Below are positions 43,203 to 55,457 of a DNA stretch of 64,000 bases, in pieces. Position 1 is the first letter of the stretch; each line of letters begins with the position of its first letter. Source of the stretch: Allolobophora icterica (taxonomy: Eukaryota > Annelida > Clitellata > Crassiclitellata > Lumbricidae); NCBI GenBank assembly GCA_963556255.1, contig OY744615.1, forward strand, positions 19,334,315-19,398,314, in the 5' to 3' direction. Position numbers and translations under genes: made by a program. The notes under the pieces were generated by a model that was not told the origin of the DNA, searched no databases, and worked only from the letters and a program-made list of their open reading frames with translations.

Positions 43203-43465
43203 CATGATAGCTTAGTGGTTTGTGTGCTGGACTGACAATCTAAATATTGGGGTCAAATCCTAGCCAGGGCAAAATTTGTTTTGAGATTTTGTCTCTGCTT
43301 GTGCCCGTAGCAAGCTCAGGTACACTGTGAGTGGGTAGGGCAGGTGGCAGGGGAGGGTTAGCCACCAGCCATTATGTGCCGAGGCCAAGAAGAATGAAGT
43401 CACCAACAGTTCATACCCATGGCTGTCCTTTGGCATTAGCAAATTGGTCTGCTCTTGTTTTTCTT
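43203..43465 (+). mobile_element. SINE family A copy
   Basis: Head GATAGCTTAGTGGTTTGTGT and B-box-like GGGGTCAAATCCTAGCCAG. The body contains GAATGAAGTCACCAAC and ACCCATGGCTGTCC. It aligns with 54370-54672. Confidence 0.8.
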
Positions 43466-43818
43466 GCTGCAGACAGTATCATATGGGTTAGCATGTGACG
43501 TGCATGAGCATAATTAGTTCTGTTGTAATATACTTTACATTACCAAAGGTAATTTAAGTTATGTCATGTACAGGTCTAATTAGGTAATTAGACCTTTAAT
43601 GTGCATACAGTTTTTGAAGGAAGGTCTTTGGTTTGTGTCAGATGAAAGGCAAACAAGATAATATTCATTCCTTATTTGATTCAGCAGAAAGATAACGATT
43701 TAATTTGAAACATAAGGTTTAAAATCAGACAGTAACATTTAGCTGCATTGTTACCATTTGGTGACTTGTTCTTTTACAAAAAAAGTAAATGGCAGTCAGT
43801 ATCGTTGATTGATTTCCT

Positions 43819-44086
43819 CAGGGCTTTTTTCAGCCGGAACGAGCCGGAACGGCGTTCCGGCACCTTTTTTCAGCTACTAAAAAATTATTTGTTTATTTTA
43901 ATAATAAAAACAACAATTTTGTGTATTTTAATTTAATTTCAGTGTTTTGAACTGTTTTCAGTGTTTATTGAGACACCTCCCAACCCGCATTCCCGTTTTC
44001 CTCAGAATTTTAGCCCGCCCATAATTCTTGCGTTCCGGAACCTATTATTCCGTTCCGGAACCTTTTTTTCTAGAAAAAAAGCACTG
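43819..44086. mobile_element. hAT-like MITE, 268 bp, TSD GATTTCCT
   Basis: The left end is CAGGGCTTTTTTCAGCC. The right end on the minus strand is CAGTGCTTTTTTTCTAG. Exact duplications GATTTCCT lie at 43811-43818 and 44087-44094. GTTCCGG motifs are repeated near both ends. Confidence 0.9.
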
Positions 44087-44094
44087 GATTTCCT

Positions 44095-44564
44095 TAACAT
44101 TGAGGAATTAACTGTTATGTGATGACTTGAACAGGAACAGTGGAACATGTTATTTAATCAAGATGGCTGAGTTTTTAGAAGTAGTTTGCTCTAAGGAGCA
44201 GCATCTGACTCAGGGCACAAATTGAACTGAATTTTGTCAGCATATTACCAAGTATGCAATATAATAATTTGTGTTATGATGATATGTGTTACAAGGAGGG
44301 TCCATTATATTATGCTGAAAGCTGCTCAAAATTTTTTCCTTCTTCAAGAAAGAACTCAAAATACACTATTTCTCATTGGCTGGATTGGTCTGGATATCTA
44401 ACTGATTTTCAACTGCAGATGACTTGCTGGCTACCTCAGATTCACACTTCTTTGTGAGTTTGTGCAAAATTTTCATGATGATGATGATAATAATAATTAT
44501 AGATGAACTGTGATTATGAAATATTTTATCTATGAAAATGTGCTTGCTTTGTTTGTTGGTACAG
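44095..44564. other. KIF26 intron sequence before the first motor exon
   Basis: Nothing recognised. It ends with the acceptor TTTGTTTGTTGGTACAG. Confidence 0.5.
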
Positions 44565-44744
44565 GCGAAAGCGATGGTACGGATCTGTCCGGTGAAAGTG
44601 GCCCTCGGTGACACGTTGCTTAGCTGTGATGCCCAGAAAAGGCAAATCACTGTCTGTGGTGATCCTTCTTTGGCCAATTGCCAGGATTCAACAGCTCCAA
44701 AGAACTTCTCCTTTGATGCAGTCTTCCCTGAGGAAAGCTCATTA
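44565..44744 (+). CDS. KIF26: KIF26-like kinesin, motor domain exon 1
   Basis: This 180-bp exon begins and ends on codon boundaries, between TTGGTACAG and a strong donor GTAAGT. It encodes the first beta strand of the motor (AKAMVRICPVKVALGD), a variable loop, then FSFDAVFPEESSL. FxFDxVFP is the standard early kinesin motor signature, and the detail (KVxxRICP, FDAVFPE/Q) is closest to KIF26. The residues continue directly into AEVCATSL of the next exon. The frame extends past both splice sites by chance for a few codons. Confidence 0.92.
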
Positions 44745-44910
44745 GTAAGTAGCAGTGAACTAGAAATACATTAAGATTTACCAGATCACCTACACAGTGA
44801 ACTGGTTTCGTAACAGATATGGTATTTAAATGCTGTGTACAAACAGTTAAGGATTGCTTTCAAATCGTTGATGCAAAATGTGAGCACACGTTTGTTTTAT
44901 ATGAATATTA

Positions 44911-45001
44911 ATGATGATGGTGATGATGATGATCATAGTGGTGATGGTGATGATGATGATGATGATCATGATGATGATGATGATGATGACAATGATGATC
45001 A
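44911..45001. repeat. GAT trinucleotide microsatellite
   Basis: GATGATGGTGATGATGATCA-type repeat about 170 bp after the exon. Confidence 0.9.
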
Positions 45002-45700
45002 ATATGATAGAATAAATTTAAAAGCCACTATTTGGTCAGTTACTCATCAGTAAGAAGAATTTCTAAAGTACTTCCATGCTTGTCTACATTTTGTCCAAGT
45101 GTTTTCTAGCATAGTGTCTATCAAAACAATTAATGAAATACAAACAAATGCATCACCCGAAGAAATTCATTAACTACAACATCCACAATGAACCAAGCCA
45201 GAGTTTCAGGTGGTAAATAGGTGTCCAACAACTGGTTATGCCAGTCACATAATTGAGCAAAATGCAGTTTTACACGAGACTGGGCAAACTTTGGAGTATA
45301 TGACTACAGTGGAGGCCCACTTATGCACAGACAGTTGTAGCCACCAACCTTACAAGTTCATTTTAACTGACTACTTGCTAATGGTGCCTTGCTGAAATAT
45401 CTTGAGTCAGCTTCATGTATATTATATAGTTGCAGCCTCTTGTAAATGGCAGGCCTGTTTTTATTAATTAATGGTATTTTGCGGGATAGAAATTCAAACA
45501 CATAATCTAAGAATTTATTAAAGATGCAGTAAATCATTGAAACTTATAAATATGTTTAAGAAGTATGCAGATGATTTTGCCTTTTGCAATACAATATAGT
45601 GATTATCATTTCCAGTTCCCATCCGAAATACATCAATTGGAGAGTGACATTATTTATCCAGTGATGATGTTGCCATGGAGTGACAGATAATGGGGTGTGA
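45002..45700. other. KIF26 intron sequence, nothing recognised
   Basis: No gene, element end or strong repeat seen. Confidence 0.4.
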
Positions 45701-45703
45701 TGA

Positions 45704-46117
45704 TTATTGATTAGGTACCTGCTCAAAACAGACATGGGTACCCTGACACTTGAAAGCAATCACGTTCACAGTAAACACATCAGCTTTCTCAAAAATTAGT
45801 ACCTGTGCTATGCCATTACTGTTGTTAAAATGACTTGTAAAGCACTTGCTAACTTGAAGCAATTTATTCTCTGTTGAATTTCCATTGTTTGTTGCTTGGG
45901 CTTGCCGAATTGGGCCACACAGCAGCATTCTTTTGTGCCTTTCGTGAGCAAGCCACATGTGCGTGACTTTGTCTGTTTCAGGCTTTGCAGAATAATGCAC
46001 AAGTTTCCACTCGAGCCCTGTGGTAGAACTGAAATATTGTACAGTGACTGACTTGGACAATGACCTGACAGGCTTGATTTTGGTGTGCCTCCGAGTGCTA
46101 CCATGTGGATGAGACAA
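45704..46117 (-). other. Unrecognised 137-codon open frame in an intron
   Basis: The frame starts MSHPHGSTRRHTKIKPVRSL and contains VTVQYFSSTTGLEWKLVHY and KVTHMWLAHERHKRML. It lacks simple repeats and is longer than most chance frames in this AT-rich DNA. I recognise no family. It may be a decayed element or chance. Confidence 0.2.
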
Positions 46118-46137
46118 TAGTGCCTTAGAAGTTGCTA

Positions 46138-46138
<1 letters not shown>

Positions 46139-46206
<68 letters not shown>
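46139..46206. repeat. AAT trinucleotide microsatellite at a SINE tail
   Basis: AATAATAAT run directly before a minus-strand SINE B tail, probably its tail extension. Confidence 0.85.
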
Positions 46207-46400
46207 CTTTATTAGTTCAAACTGACAAACGCAGTAAGATTACAGTGAAACAGGACAGTACAACAATCAAATCTCAACTAAACTCTTGGTTGGCAGCCAT
46301 GCAAGGCGTTGCCCTGGGGGGGGGTTACAGGTATTGAACCATGATCTAATGCTCTCCTGGCCATGAGTGTTACCATTACTATATTCCCTAACCCCCTCCC
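46205..46400 (-). mobile_element. SINE family B copy, minus strand
   Basis: On the + strand: TTCAAACTGACAAACGCAGT, AAGATTACAGTG, GGCAGCCATGCAAGGCG and ATTGAACCATGATCTAATGC. The tail is the reverse complement of that at 13850-13885. Confidence 0.7.
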
Positions 46401-47897
46401 CAATGTATTAATAATAACGTATCTCATTATTTAGCCAAACACGAATTTGAATTGATTATGTGGTACATCTCTAAGCAGTGCAACTCCAAATAATGATAGT
46501 AAGACATCAATGGTATCATTACTGTAGTGTTAATTATTATAATATGATCATAACAATACTTTCATTAATGTACTGATGATGTATATAAAGTATAATGCAG
46601 CCTTTCACAGCATAAAAGGTGCCTAGAATCCATTCAGCATTTAATGTTTACACAAATATCATGCCAACAAAGCAAGACAGGTTGTTTATGGCTCAATTTC
46701 TGACCTGGTTTATGGCATAAGCAACGGTTTACTGGCAAACTATAAACACGCGGCATTGTGCTTCTTGCCTGCAAATGGTTTTCTAACGGACTTTTGCTGT
46801 GGACAGATGCGAACGTTGGTGGCTGTTCTACACAATGGCTTCATTTATTCCAGTTTTAATAAATTACTGGTAAATTTGGCATGTTAACGACATTGCTCTG
46901 GTGCGATGTTGTTGATTTGGTTGGCAGGCGTGATGGGCCTTGGATTTGTCTGCTGACGGTAGAGCACCAGTTCATTTTGGGAATAATTCTGGCACATGAG
47001 AATCGTAAATGCCCAGAGACGAGCCAGTGTTTATAATTTCTTGTGGTTTATGGGAGCCTAGTGCGTTGTAAATCTTGATGTTCGAAGGGGAGCATCGGTA
47101 GGCGTGCTTCATCATTGTGTGCTTCAAATTAATGAAGTGCTATCGGTCATTTTTGAAGGCTGTAAATTTTTTTGCTCAGCAACAGGTTGTTAAGGTTAAT
47201 GCATTGTTCGCATTCGGGATAATAGATAATATGAAATTTTTATTGTTCTTATTGTTGTGGTAAAAATTTAGTTATAAAGGAGGAATGTGCAATGTATAGT
47301 GTAATGTAATAGAACATTTACAGAGCGCCTCTTGAGTACCTCACAGAAGCGCATCGTACCAGACCGTGGTCTGTTTGTTTAGCACGCAAGGCGTGTTATT
47401 GAATAGTTGTGGGTTGGCACCTACTGCCAGATACTGTGTATTGACCCTGGCCAAGTTGCTTGCCAACATGTGCCTCTGTCATCAAACAGTGTCGTTTGGT
47501 ACCAACGTAAGCTGGGATGAAAACGGTAAGTCCTGTGATGCGCTGGTCCTGTGTCCACGGCCAGCTCAAGGGCCAGCAAATGGGAAATGAATGCCTCGCC
47601 ATCCAAAAGCATTCGAAGTTGTGAACGCCCGACGCCGTGAGCGTACGAAGTCGCGACAGCCCGAAGTCCTGTCGCCGTCTTAGGTGAAACTGATTATAGA
47701 ATTTGACTGAATGAACCATGGGCCTAGAGAATTCATGCAGTTATGGCCCTTAAATCAAAAGCATGGGCCAAGAAAGATTAAGGCATCTGGTAACAATGAC
47801 CAGAGCAAGACCTTTTTAGAGAGCTGCTTTAACTATAATTGACACTTTGTTAATTGAAATTATTGTGAATTTCGTATCTTGCTTTGTAATTCTTTAG
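46401..47897. other. KIF26 intron sequence, nothing firm
   Basis: AGAGCGCCTCTTGAGTACCT near 47322 resembles an L-A LINE tail, but the rest does not align. It ends in the acceptor TGTAATTCTTTAG. Confidence 0.4.
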
Positions 47898-47991
47898 GCT
47901 GAAGTTTGTGCAACATCACTGACTGACTTACTACAGGCAGTTGTTCTGGGATCAAATGGATGCATTTACTGCTATGGTCATGCTGGACTAG
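47898..47991 (+). CDS. KIF26: KIF26-like kinesin, motor domain exon 2 (leads into P-loop)
   Basis: This 94-bp exon lies between TAATTCTTTAG and GTGAGT. It encodes AEVCATSLTDLLQAVVLGSN, then GCIYCYGHAGL and the first base of a Gly codon. This corresponds to the kinesin helix and strand before the P-loop, where ordinary kinesins read AYGQTGTGKT. Joined to the next exon, the P-loop becomes GHAGLGKT. It still fits the general G-x4-GK-T pattern but lacks the standard GQTGxGKT, as KIF26 proteins do. The intron in phase 1 splits the P-loop itself. Confidence 0.92.
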
Positions 47992-50870
47992 GTGAGTTTT
48001 TTTTATCTCATTGTATCCACTGTCATTTACTTAACAAAGATGCCAAAGCTACATGTTGGCAGAACAGTAATCAAGTTGCCTGATTTGCACGTGTATTCAG
48101 CAAGTCTGAGATACAGAGCATTGTGTAAAATGGTTGGTTATCTAGACTTCAATACACATGAAAACAAATTTTTGGTTTGATAAATTATATTTTGGTCTGC
48201 TTTAAAAAATTTAACTGAAAATTGTTTAATCCCAGGCCTACTCTAAGGTTTACAGTATGGACTTGTTCACGTGCTCCCAGATGACACGCCATTCAGCTTA
48301 ACATGAAGCGTTGTTATGTCCCCAAAGCTTTTAACTTAACACAATATCTTCATGTTAACCATTTTGGTTAACATGCCATACAAGAACTGCTGTGTAGCAA
48401 ATATTTACTTTTTCAGCATTATCCCTCTTTACTTGGAGTCTTGGTTAATTACTGTTTCATAGTCATTGTATGATACTCAGATGTGTGATAAACGTGGACA
48501 ACATCTCACTTCTAACCCCTGGTCTTGTCTCGTTTGCTGCTTGGTTCAGACCCGGAAGCAGCATTTTGTTACAGATCCAGTCCATCAATTGTACTGCGTC
48601 CAGTGAATCCATAAGCCTTTGTAATTTGTAGTTTGTAATCGAGAATTTTTATAGCACCACTCAGAATGAGAGGCGCTCCCGACCCAGTCAGTGTCTTCCC
48701 TGACAAAGAGAAATTAAGTATGGACTGAAGCTTAGATGCATTAATAGAGGACAGGCCACGGATGGACAAGGATGTTAGAGAAACAATATCAAGTGCAAGA
48801 AATGGCTACATGCTGTTTTCGTTGTTGCATTTCGGCTGAAATTATTTGCAAACACGAGGAGTCTTGCTGATTGATGCTACTAGTAATTGCATGATTATCT
48901 TACATCATAAGAGATGTCAGTTCTGACAAACTGATGGATACAGGTTTACCTGAGCAAGAGCCATTGAGTAATGCAAATGGACAAAGTTTGTGAGTAAACA
49001 GGCCTATAGAAAAGGGATTTTCCAATGATGACTGAAGCTTTTGAGTTCCCCTCTGTGGGGACAAATCGGTAAACAGATTACTCACTCAAGGCGTCACTTC
49101 AACTGTTTGCTGTGGAGAGAGTGTTGGCCAAACAGCGAGACAGTTATTAGTATAGGAAGAAATTATTCCTGGAATACAATGTGCCATGGAGTGTCTGCAA
49201 TCTCTCAACAATTGGCCTGCCAGCCATCTATTCCTCGGGCACCACAGACCACCGTAGTTGACTGGTTGTCATAGCTGCTAGCAAAATATAAACATCGAAG
49301 TCTGTTTGTGGAAGCATTACATATGGTCGAAAAGAAAGGATGCATGTTTCAATTTGCTCTGGCAACATTCTAGGCTGTTTGAAACTGGAACCATTACATT
49401 CTGCGATTCTGAAATACAAGACTGCTAATGATTTCCTCTCATGCAGTCTTGCAATCTGCTTCATGCTGGGTCATGAGGATAGTTTCATAATGTGATGCTA
49501 CGATGACATATGGGTATGACATCACTAAAGCAGCCAGCAGGAAGTGTTTTTAAATTTTCTCATTAATTTTGCAGACATTTGTTGATTATAGTAAATAAAT
49601 GATTAAATTTGCTGTCTAACGTCTGACCTCTGGAACTGTCATTGTTTCGTTTGCCATCGAGAAGCAAATAACTATCAATGCTGGGCTATAATTATCTACA
49701 AGACTACATTTCAGTCAGCCTTTTTATCCTCAGCCTATGCTGCCTCCAAAGACTTTTCTATTCTCGACCAGGTCTTCACACAGTATAACTGTTCCCTGGA
49801 CAACGACAACTCTCTGCAGGAACGCCTTTTCTGTTGCTGGACTTAGACTACAGAACTCCCAGCAAACACTTGCTCTGTAAAGTCTGTTCTGGCATTCAGA
49901 TATCAACCAGACACTCATCTTTTCCTGGTCTCATTCCTCTGTCGGCTGTTTCCATGTCTTCTCGGATTCATTTCTTGGCTTTCGACTGGGTTCACTCTGC
50001 AACAACAAATTTGCTCCGTATTTCCTGATGCTTTGAGCATTATCACAGATTACATCAGATTAGACACCTAAGAACTTTAATAAACACAGCATAATGTAAT
50101 GGTATAAGAAGAACATATAAATATTTTACAATAATTCAACTTTTTTAACTCAAAAGTAAATTATATTGGCAAGAAAATGAAGTTGTGCTGTGGCAAATAA
50201 ATGGTGTAAGTACCTTTGACAGGTTTATAAAATGCACTTTACACCTTGAAAATTTTCAGATGCATGTGCACAACAGAATATGCGCTGCACAAGTTTATTG
50301 ATTATTAGTTTAAACAGTTTTTTGGATCTGAATTGTGACCATTGAATCCTTTCTTCTGCTGGACTGGGTTTAGTGAATCCATTTGCCCTATAGCGAAGGT
50401 CAATGGTGATTAGGCTGTGAGCCTTTTCTTGCAGTTGTTAACTGCTTTGGAATAGCTTTCTGCAGAGGAACCTGTGATATGCAGCCATGCTGTGATGAAT
50501 AGTGATCTGTTCCTTGTACTGAAATTCATGGATGATCTTTTCTTTACTATCACCACATGCTGAATTGATTAAATGCTTGCAAAGATTCTGATTTTATTTT
50601 ATATATGTATGAATATATGTATGTATATGTGTATGTATGTTTATGTGTGTATTAAACAAATGCTGTATAGAGAAACAGAGACCACTGCAAATAGATGGGA
50701 ATTAATAAGTTAAATATTCTGAAGTCCCCAAAGATTTCAAGTATTGAAAAATATGTATTATTTGGATATAACAATCAATCCTGCATTTATGTGTACTTGA
50801 AAGTTTATACTAGGCAAATTTAATTTTCATATACCCACATCATTTATTACAATTTTACTAACTTTAAATT
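47992..50870. other. KIF26 intron sequence with faint repeat traces
   Basis: TTTTTATAGCACCACTCAGA and GAGAGGCGCTCCCGACCC near 48645-48690 look like a minus-strand L-A LINE tail. Otherwise I see no gene. A short TATG run occurs near 50600-50650. Confidence 0.4.
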
Positions 50871-51060
50871 TTTGCAATTGTAATCTGCAAATTTCTAAAG
50901 GTAACGCAGGGTACCAGCTTATTGACGAGCTCTGCATCAAGTCAGAGGGGTTGTCCAGAGAAGCCAATTGAAGATCGAAGTCCGGTTGCCAGAGAGAGAA
51001 GGCGGAGGAGCTGCTAAGGCGGGTTTCATTGAGGATGAGAAAGCTTGAGCTGTTGACTAT
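50871..51060 (-). pseudogene. LINE 3' tail remnant, family L-B, minus strand
   Basis: On the + strand: CTGCAAATTTCTAAAGGTAA, CGCAGGGTACCAGCTTATTG and ACGAGCTCTGCATCAAG. It aligns with 56965-57060 and 35200-35280. Confidence 0.6.
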
Positions 51061-51349
51061 TAATTGTTCGTTTCTTACGGAATCATATTATTGATCTTGA
51101 TCTTTTGCCTTGTGTCTTCTGTTTCGCTCTTTAGAGTCACATGAGTATTGTCGTTCGTCACGTAGGGCTGCTATTGTGGAACTGTTCTGTCATTTTGAAA
51201 CCCTGGGGACAGATTTAATGTGACAGATATGGAAATTTAGATGTCTCAACGCTCTGCGTTAATAATCTGAATTAATTCACTTTAAAACTATCAGAAGACT
51301 CGTTTTATCCCTTTTCATCATATCAGTTTCTCATTCTTTGATATAATCA

Positions 51350-51450
51350 ATCGTAATTGTAATGGTAATTGTGAATATCTATAGCACCATTCCAGAGAAA
51401 CTCATCAGAGGCTCTCCCGACCTAGAAACAGAAAACCACGATCAAACAGA
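51350..51450 (-). pseudogene. Possible LINE tail remnant
   Basis: AATATCTATAGCACCATTCC and ATCAGAGGCTCTCCCGACC resemble a decayed L-A tail. Coding traces are not clear. Confidence 0.35.
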
Positions 51451-51937
51451 ATGGCTTTCATGCGTTTGCGGAAGAGAGGCAAAGAGAGGCTGAGGAATTC
51501 ATCTCACAGGTTGCTAGGTAACTTAATTCAGAAGGTTGGGTCAACCAAAGGAAAGCTTCTATGCTGGACTGTGGAAGTTGAGACTGGTGTAACAGCCCAG
51601 TCACTTGGTGCTGCAGAATTGCTGCCTGATGTAAGATGGAGCACAGCCTGCTTAATTAACAATTACGCATAAGCATCAGGATCTTAAGCTCATTGCACTT
51701 TTGCATAGGTTACCACTTTAACCACTAGTGCAGTTCATATCATCTGAAACTGGATTAATGCCCAAACCTAGATATAACTCTGATCAGTTGAGCCACTTGT
51801 AAAATGGATTGTAGCTGATTAGCGCATAAATGGTGTTGTCATATCCTTAATACCTGACATAGCTGTGCTAACAACCAATACTCTATGGAATCTATCATGT
51901 ATGGTTACTTATTCACTATGATGCATATAGTATATTA

Positions 51938-51939
51938 TG

Positions 51940-51982
<43 letters not shown>
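51938..51982. repeat. AT dinucleotide microsatellite
   Basis: About 45 bp of TATATA repeat within the intron. Confidence 0.9.
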
Positions 51983-51987
<5 letters not shown>

Positions 51988-53084
51988 ATATAATGTGTAT
52001 ACCTACTTATTGCGTAAGTATAGGGCATATTTATATTACTGATATGTATACAGAAGATCATTTCCATGAGGTTGCATGCTAACACACTGGCTTTCATAAG
52101 AGCAACCCGATTCAAATCCTGGGTCAGTCATTTGAAATCGACATCAATGCATTGTTGTACTGTGTGCATAACCTCAGAGGTCATCATCTTTAATATACAC
52201 ATAGAGCCTCGTCAAATGGGACAAGCAACTGATCCTTCATGCAGCTGTATCACAGTGCAGACCCTGGCGCACACTGGTGACATGTCCAAAAACTTGTTTC
52301 AATGGCTGGCAGTTGACACTCGTCTCACTGTTGGTGACACTTGCACTGGCTGGGCTTGTATAGAAGAAGAAACAAATTCAATATGAATGACTTCCAATTC
52401 CAGCAATATCAGTTCCTTAATCAAACCCTAAGAAACAAGTTCATAGCTGCAGGATAATTGTGAGGTTTTGTGACTTGTCCTTTCCATTGCTGTCTGATAA
52501 CAACAACAATAATAATAACAATGACAATAATGCTGATAATAATAATAACAATAATGTTATTATTAAGACAATTTATATAGCGCTGTAGCATAGCTGAGAC
52601 CGAAGAAATTTGATGACTGACTTTCCCACTGACCGCATTTCATGTCCATCTGGCACAGTTACTAGCTACATTGGTTACGGCGTATATCCCTTGCAACCTC
52701 TGTGCATGCATATCCTGGTTCACTTACATGGTACCCATTCAAGCGGGTAACGGTGGTGGAAGATGATCCCTCCCGATCAATTCATTAAAAAATGAGCAGG
52801 GTCAAAGCCATATAGTTACATTTAAAAGGTTTATGTAGTACAAAGCCAACACTTATTGTAAATTTTGAATGAAGCCCAAATTTGATTAAATGATTCACCT
52901 GCAAATCTGACCTAAATTTTCGCATTTCAAATAGCTCTTCCATGTTAGTTAGTCTTTAATAGCTCAGAAATATGCTCGGTGCCATGTGTAAAATAATTGC
53001 AGATTGAAAGTTGTGAAAAATCAGCAAACCATTGAATTTATGGTGAAAAGATGAGAGTTTACTCTTCACTATTGTCTAATGTTT
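51983..53084. other. KIF26 intron sequence with traces of SINEs
   Basis: A B-box-like CCCGATTCAAATCCTGGG lies near 52107. TTTATATAGCGCTGTAGCAT follows near 52572. These hint at decayed SINEs, but no full copy is clear. Confidence 0.35.
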
Positions 53085-53345
53085 AGTGCACTTGACTATC
53101 AACCGGAAAGCCAGGGATTCAGATTCCTGCCAGACAGAAATTTATTGCAAGATTTCTTCTCTACTTGTGCCTCATAGCCAACTCCTCTGTAATGAGTAAA
53201 TCGGCTGCACACTGTTGGTAGAATATTAAATGGTGAGGGAGATGACTGGACACTCAACTCCTATGCGGAGGCTAAGAAAATGAAGTCGCTAATACTTCAT
53301 ACTCATGGTTACCGCTCGGGGTTAGCTTATGGGACTGCTTTTCAT
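53085..53345 (+). mobile_element. SINE family A copy
   Basis: It has AGGGATTCAGATTCCTGCCA (B-box region), CATAGCCAACTCCTCTGTAA, CGGAGGCTAAGAAAATGAAG and GTTAGCTTATGGGACTGC. It aligns through most of its length with 54370-54672. Confidence 0.8.
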
Positions 53346-53455
53346 ACTTTTTGTATGTGGTAATATTCACATGTACTGTGTATCTGCAGTGACAGAACTG
53401 GTTTTCTTTGCTTGTTTTGATCTTTCATGTTTTTCTGCATTTTTTGTGGTTCCAG

Positions 53456-53618
<163 letters not shown>

Positions 53619-53689
53619 ATTAATAATAATTATTCTTTTAAATTAATAATAACAATACATGTAATAATAATATTTGTGTTTAATATTCG

Positions 53690-53835
53690 TGTTTATTGAC
53701 AAGCTCACTGACAAACCGCAGTAAGCTACATTGAAGAAACATGACAGTACTATTATCAAGATCTTAATTAGAACACATCTTGGCAGCCTGTAAGGCGCCC
53801 GCTCAGTTTACTGCTGCCCCCTAGGCAGCTGCTGA
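53690..53835 (-). mobile_element. SINE family B fragment, minus strand
   Basis: TTGACAAGCTCACTGACAAA, CACATCTTGGCAGCCTGTAA and CTGCTGCCCCCTAGG match 22490-22610. Confidence 0.75.
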
Positions 53836-54369
53836 TGAATAAAAGTTTATCGGTATATAATTTTTCATTATGATCCGTTCTTTGTACTGCCGATGGTCAC
53901 TGCTAGACGGTTGGCGTCTATGGTACACGTCCAATATACAAAGGAAGGCATGATGGATCAGTGTCTCATGGATAAGCCGAGTTAGCACTACCTGCCTTTT
54001 AGCACTGCAGAGGATTGGGGTTGAGAAATTGTTAGCCAACATTTAATGGATGAGGCACATCAATTTTGGAGACCAAAAGAGAAATCAGTAATTGAAAGCT
54101 TGCCAGTGGAAGAATATATTTGAGCAGTCCTAATGAAATCTGCCAGTAAGACAGATGGATGGCGGGGTAAGCTGCTAGGACTTCAAGCCGAGAGGAAATT
54201 GTGGCCAGGGGAGATCAAATGCTCAATCAGAATTCATAACGCTAGAGTACCAGAGGGCTGGGGTTATTAGTTAGCGACCTCATGAATGAAATGACCTCTG
54301 TGGATTGGAGAGGGGTCGTAAAGCAAGTGGGGAGTGGGATTTTAGTTAGGATGCGTTTACAGTACCATT
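53836..54369. other. KIF26 intron sequence, nothing recognised
   Basis: No gene, element end or strong repeat. Confidence 0.4.
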
Positions 54370-54672
54370 AACCGGAGGGGGGTGCTCGATGGTGTAGTGG
54401 TTAGCGTGCTGGATTGTCAGTAGAGAGGTAGGGGTTCATATCCCTGCCAGGGTAGAAATTTGGTTTTAGATTTCTGCTCCACTTGCACCCCCTAGCCAAC
54501 TCAGCTAGAACGAGTACACTGACCGTACACTGTTGGTGGGAAGATGAGACAGCGAGGGAAAGGACTGGCCACCCGCCTTCATATACCGAGGCTAAGAAAG
54601 ATGAAGTGGCTAACACTTCATATCCATGGCTGCCTCAGTCAGGGCTAGCTTAAGGGACTGCTCTTCTTCTTC
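54370..54672 (+). mobile_element. SINE family A, most complete copy
   Basis: The tRNA-like head has an A-box-like GATGGTGTAGTGGTTAGCGT and a B-box-like GGGGTTCATATCCCTGCC. The body contains CCAACTCAGCTAGAACGAGT, GTACACTGACCGTACAC and AGGCTAAGAAAGATGAAGTG. The end is GGCTAGCTTAAGGGACTG with a CTTCTTCTTC tail. Length is about 300 bp. Confidence 0.85.
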
Positions 54673-55457
54673 TTCATGCTGTTGAGATTGCATATGATAA
54701 ATGTTGGTTGGGATGGTTTCTTTGTGTAATTGAAACAAGGTTTGACTTTGTTTTATTTAAGATTAGATCATTGTTGGTCTGTTATGCCCATCTGATACTG
54801 TTTTATGCTGTTGTCAAAATGTTGTTAAAATAAGGATTCTTATTTGACGAGGTGCCGTTCAGTTGTTTCTTAGCAGACCAAAACCATGTCAGTCGTTTGG
54901 TGCAGTGCTGTTGAAACATTAATGAATACTCCAGAGCTAATTGTTCTTTATAGCAGCATCTCTGCATTGGATTTGGAGTAGACTTGATTACATTATGGCG
55001 CTGTGTATCCCGCGTTTTCATGAGTGATGTGAAGACTCAGTGACTTTTATGCTTAGATAGATTAACGAATTGTCAAATCGCACTGAATGAACTTGTCCTG
55101 GCGCACGCACCGACTTGCGTATGAGAGCGTCTTGCCTGCCTTTGTAGTGCATACGTGATGACTTTCAGAGATCCCTTTATGGCGCTGGCCTAATTGTTTT
55201 CAACCTGAATCTGCTGTCATTTGGATTGTTGCTCTCTGTCTCTCCTCGGAAGAACTGCAGTTTATGAGACCTGGAGAGACGATCAATTACTCAAGTGTAG
55301 CTTGAATTGAGTAAATAAGTAAGTATATTCTTTATTAACCAATTGCTAATCCCATTTTGATGTACAGACATCTAATAAACACAGTTGCATGAAGTACGTT
55401 ACTATGTTCGTCAGCTTCAATCCGCCCTCAACTGACTATTGTCTGACTACTGGCAAT
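54673..55457. other. KIF26 intron sequence, nothing recognised
   Basis: No gene, element end or strong repeat until the next DNA element. Confidence 0.4.

Noticed and set aside
52066..52386. 106-codon frame
   Set aside because: It starts within a SINE-like head with a B-box-like GATTCAAATCC and shows no protein motif.
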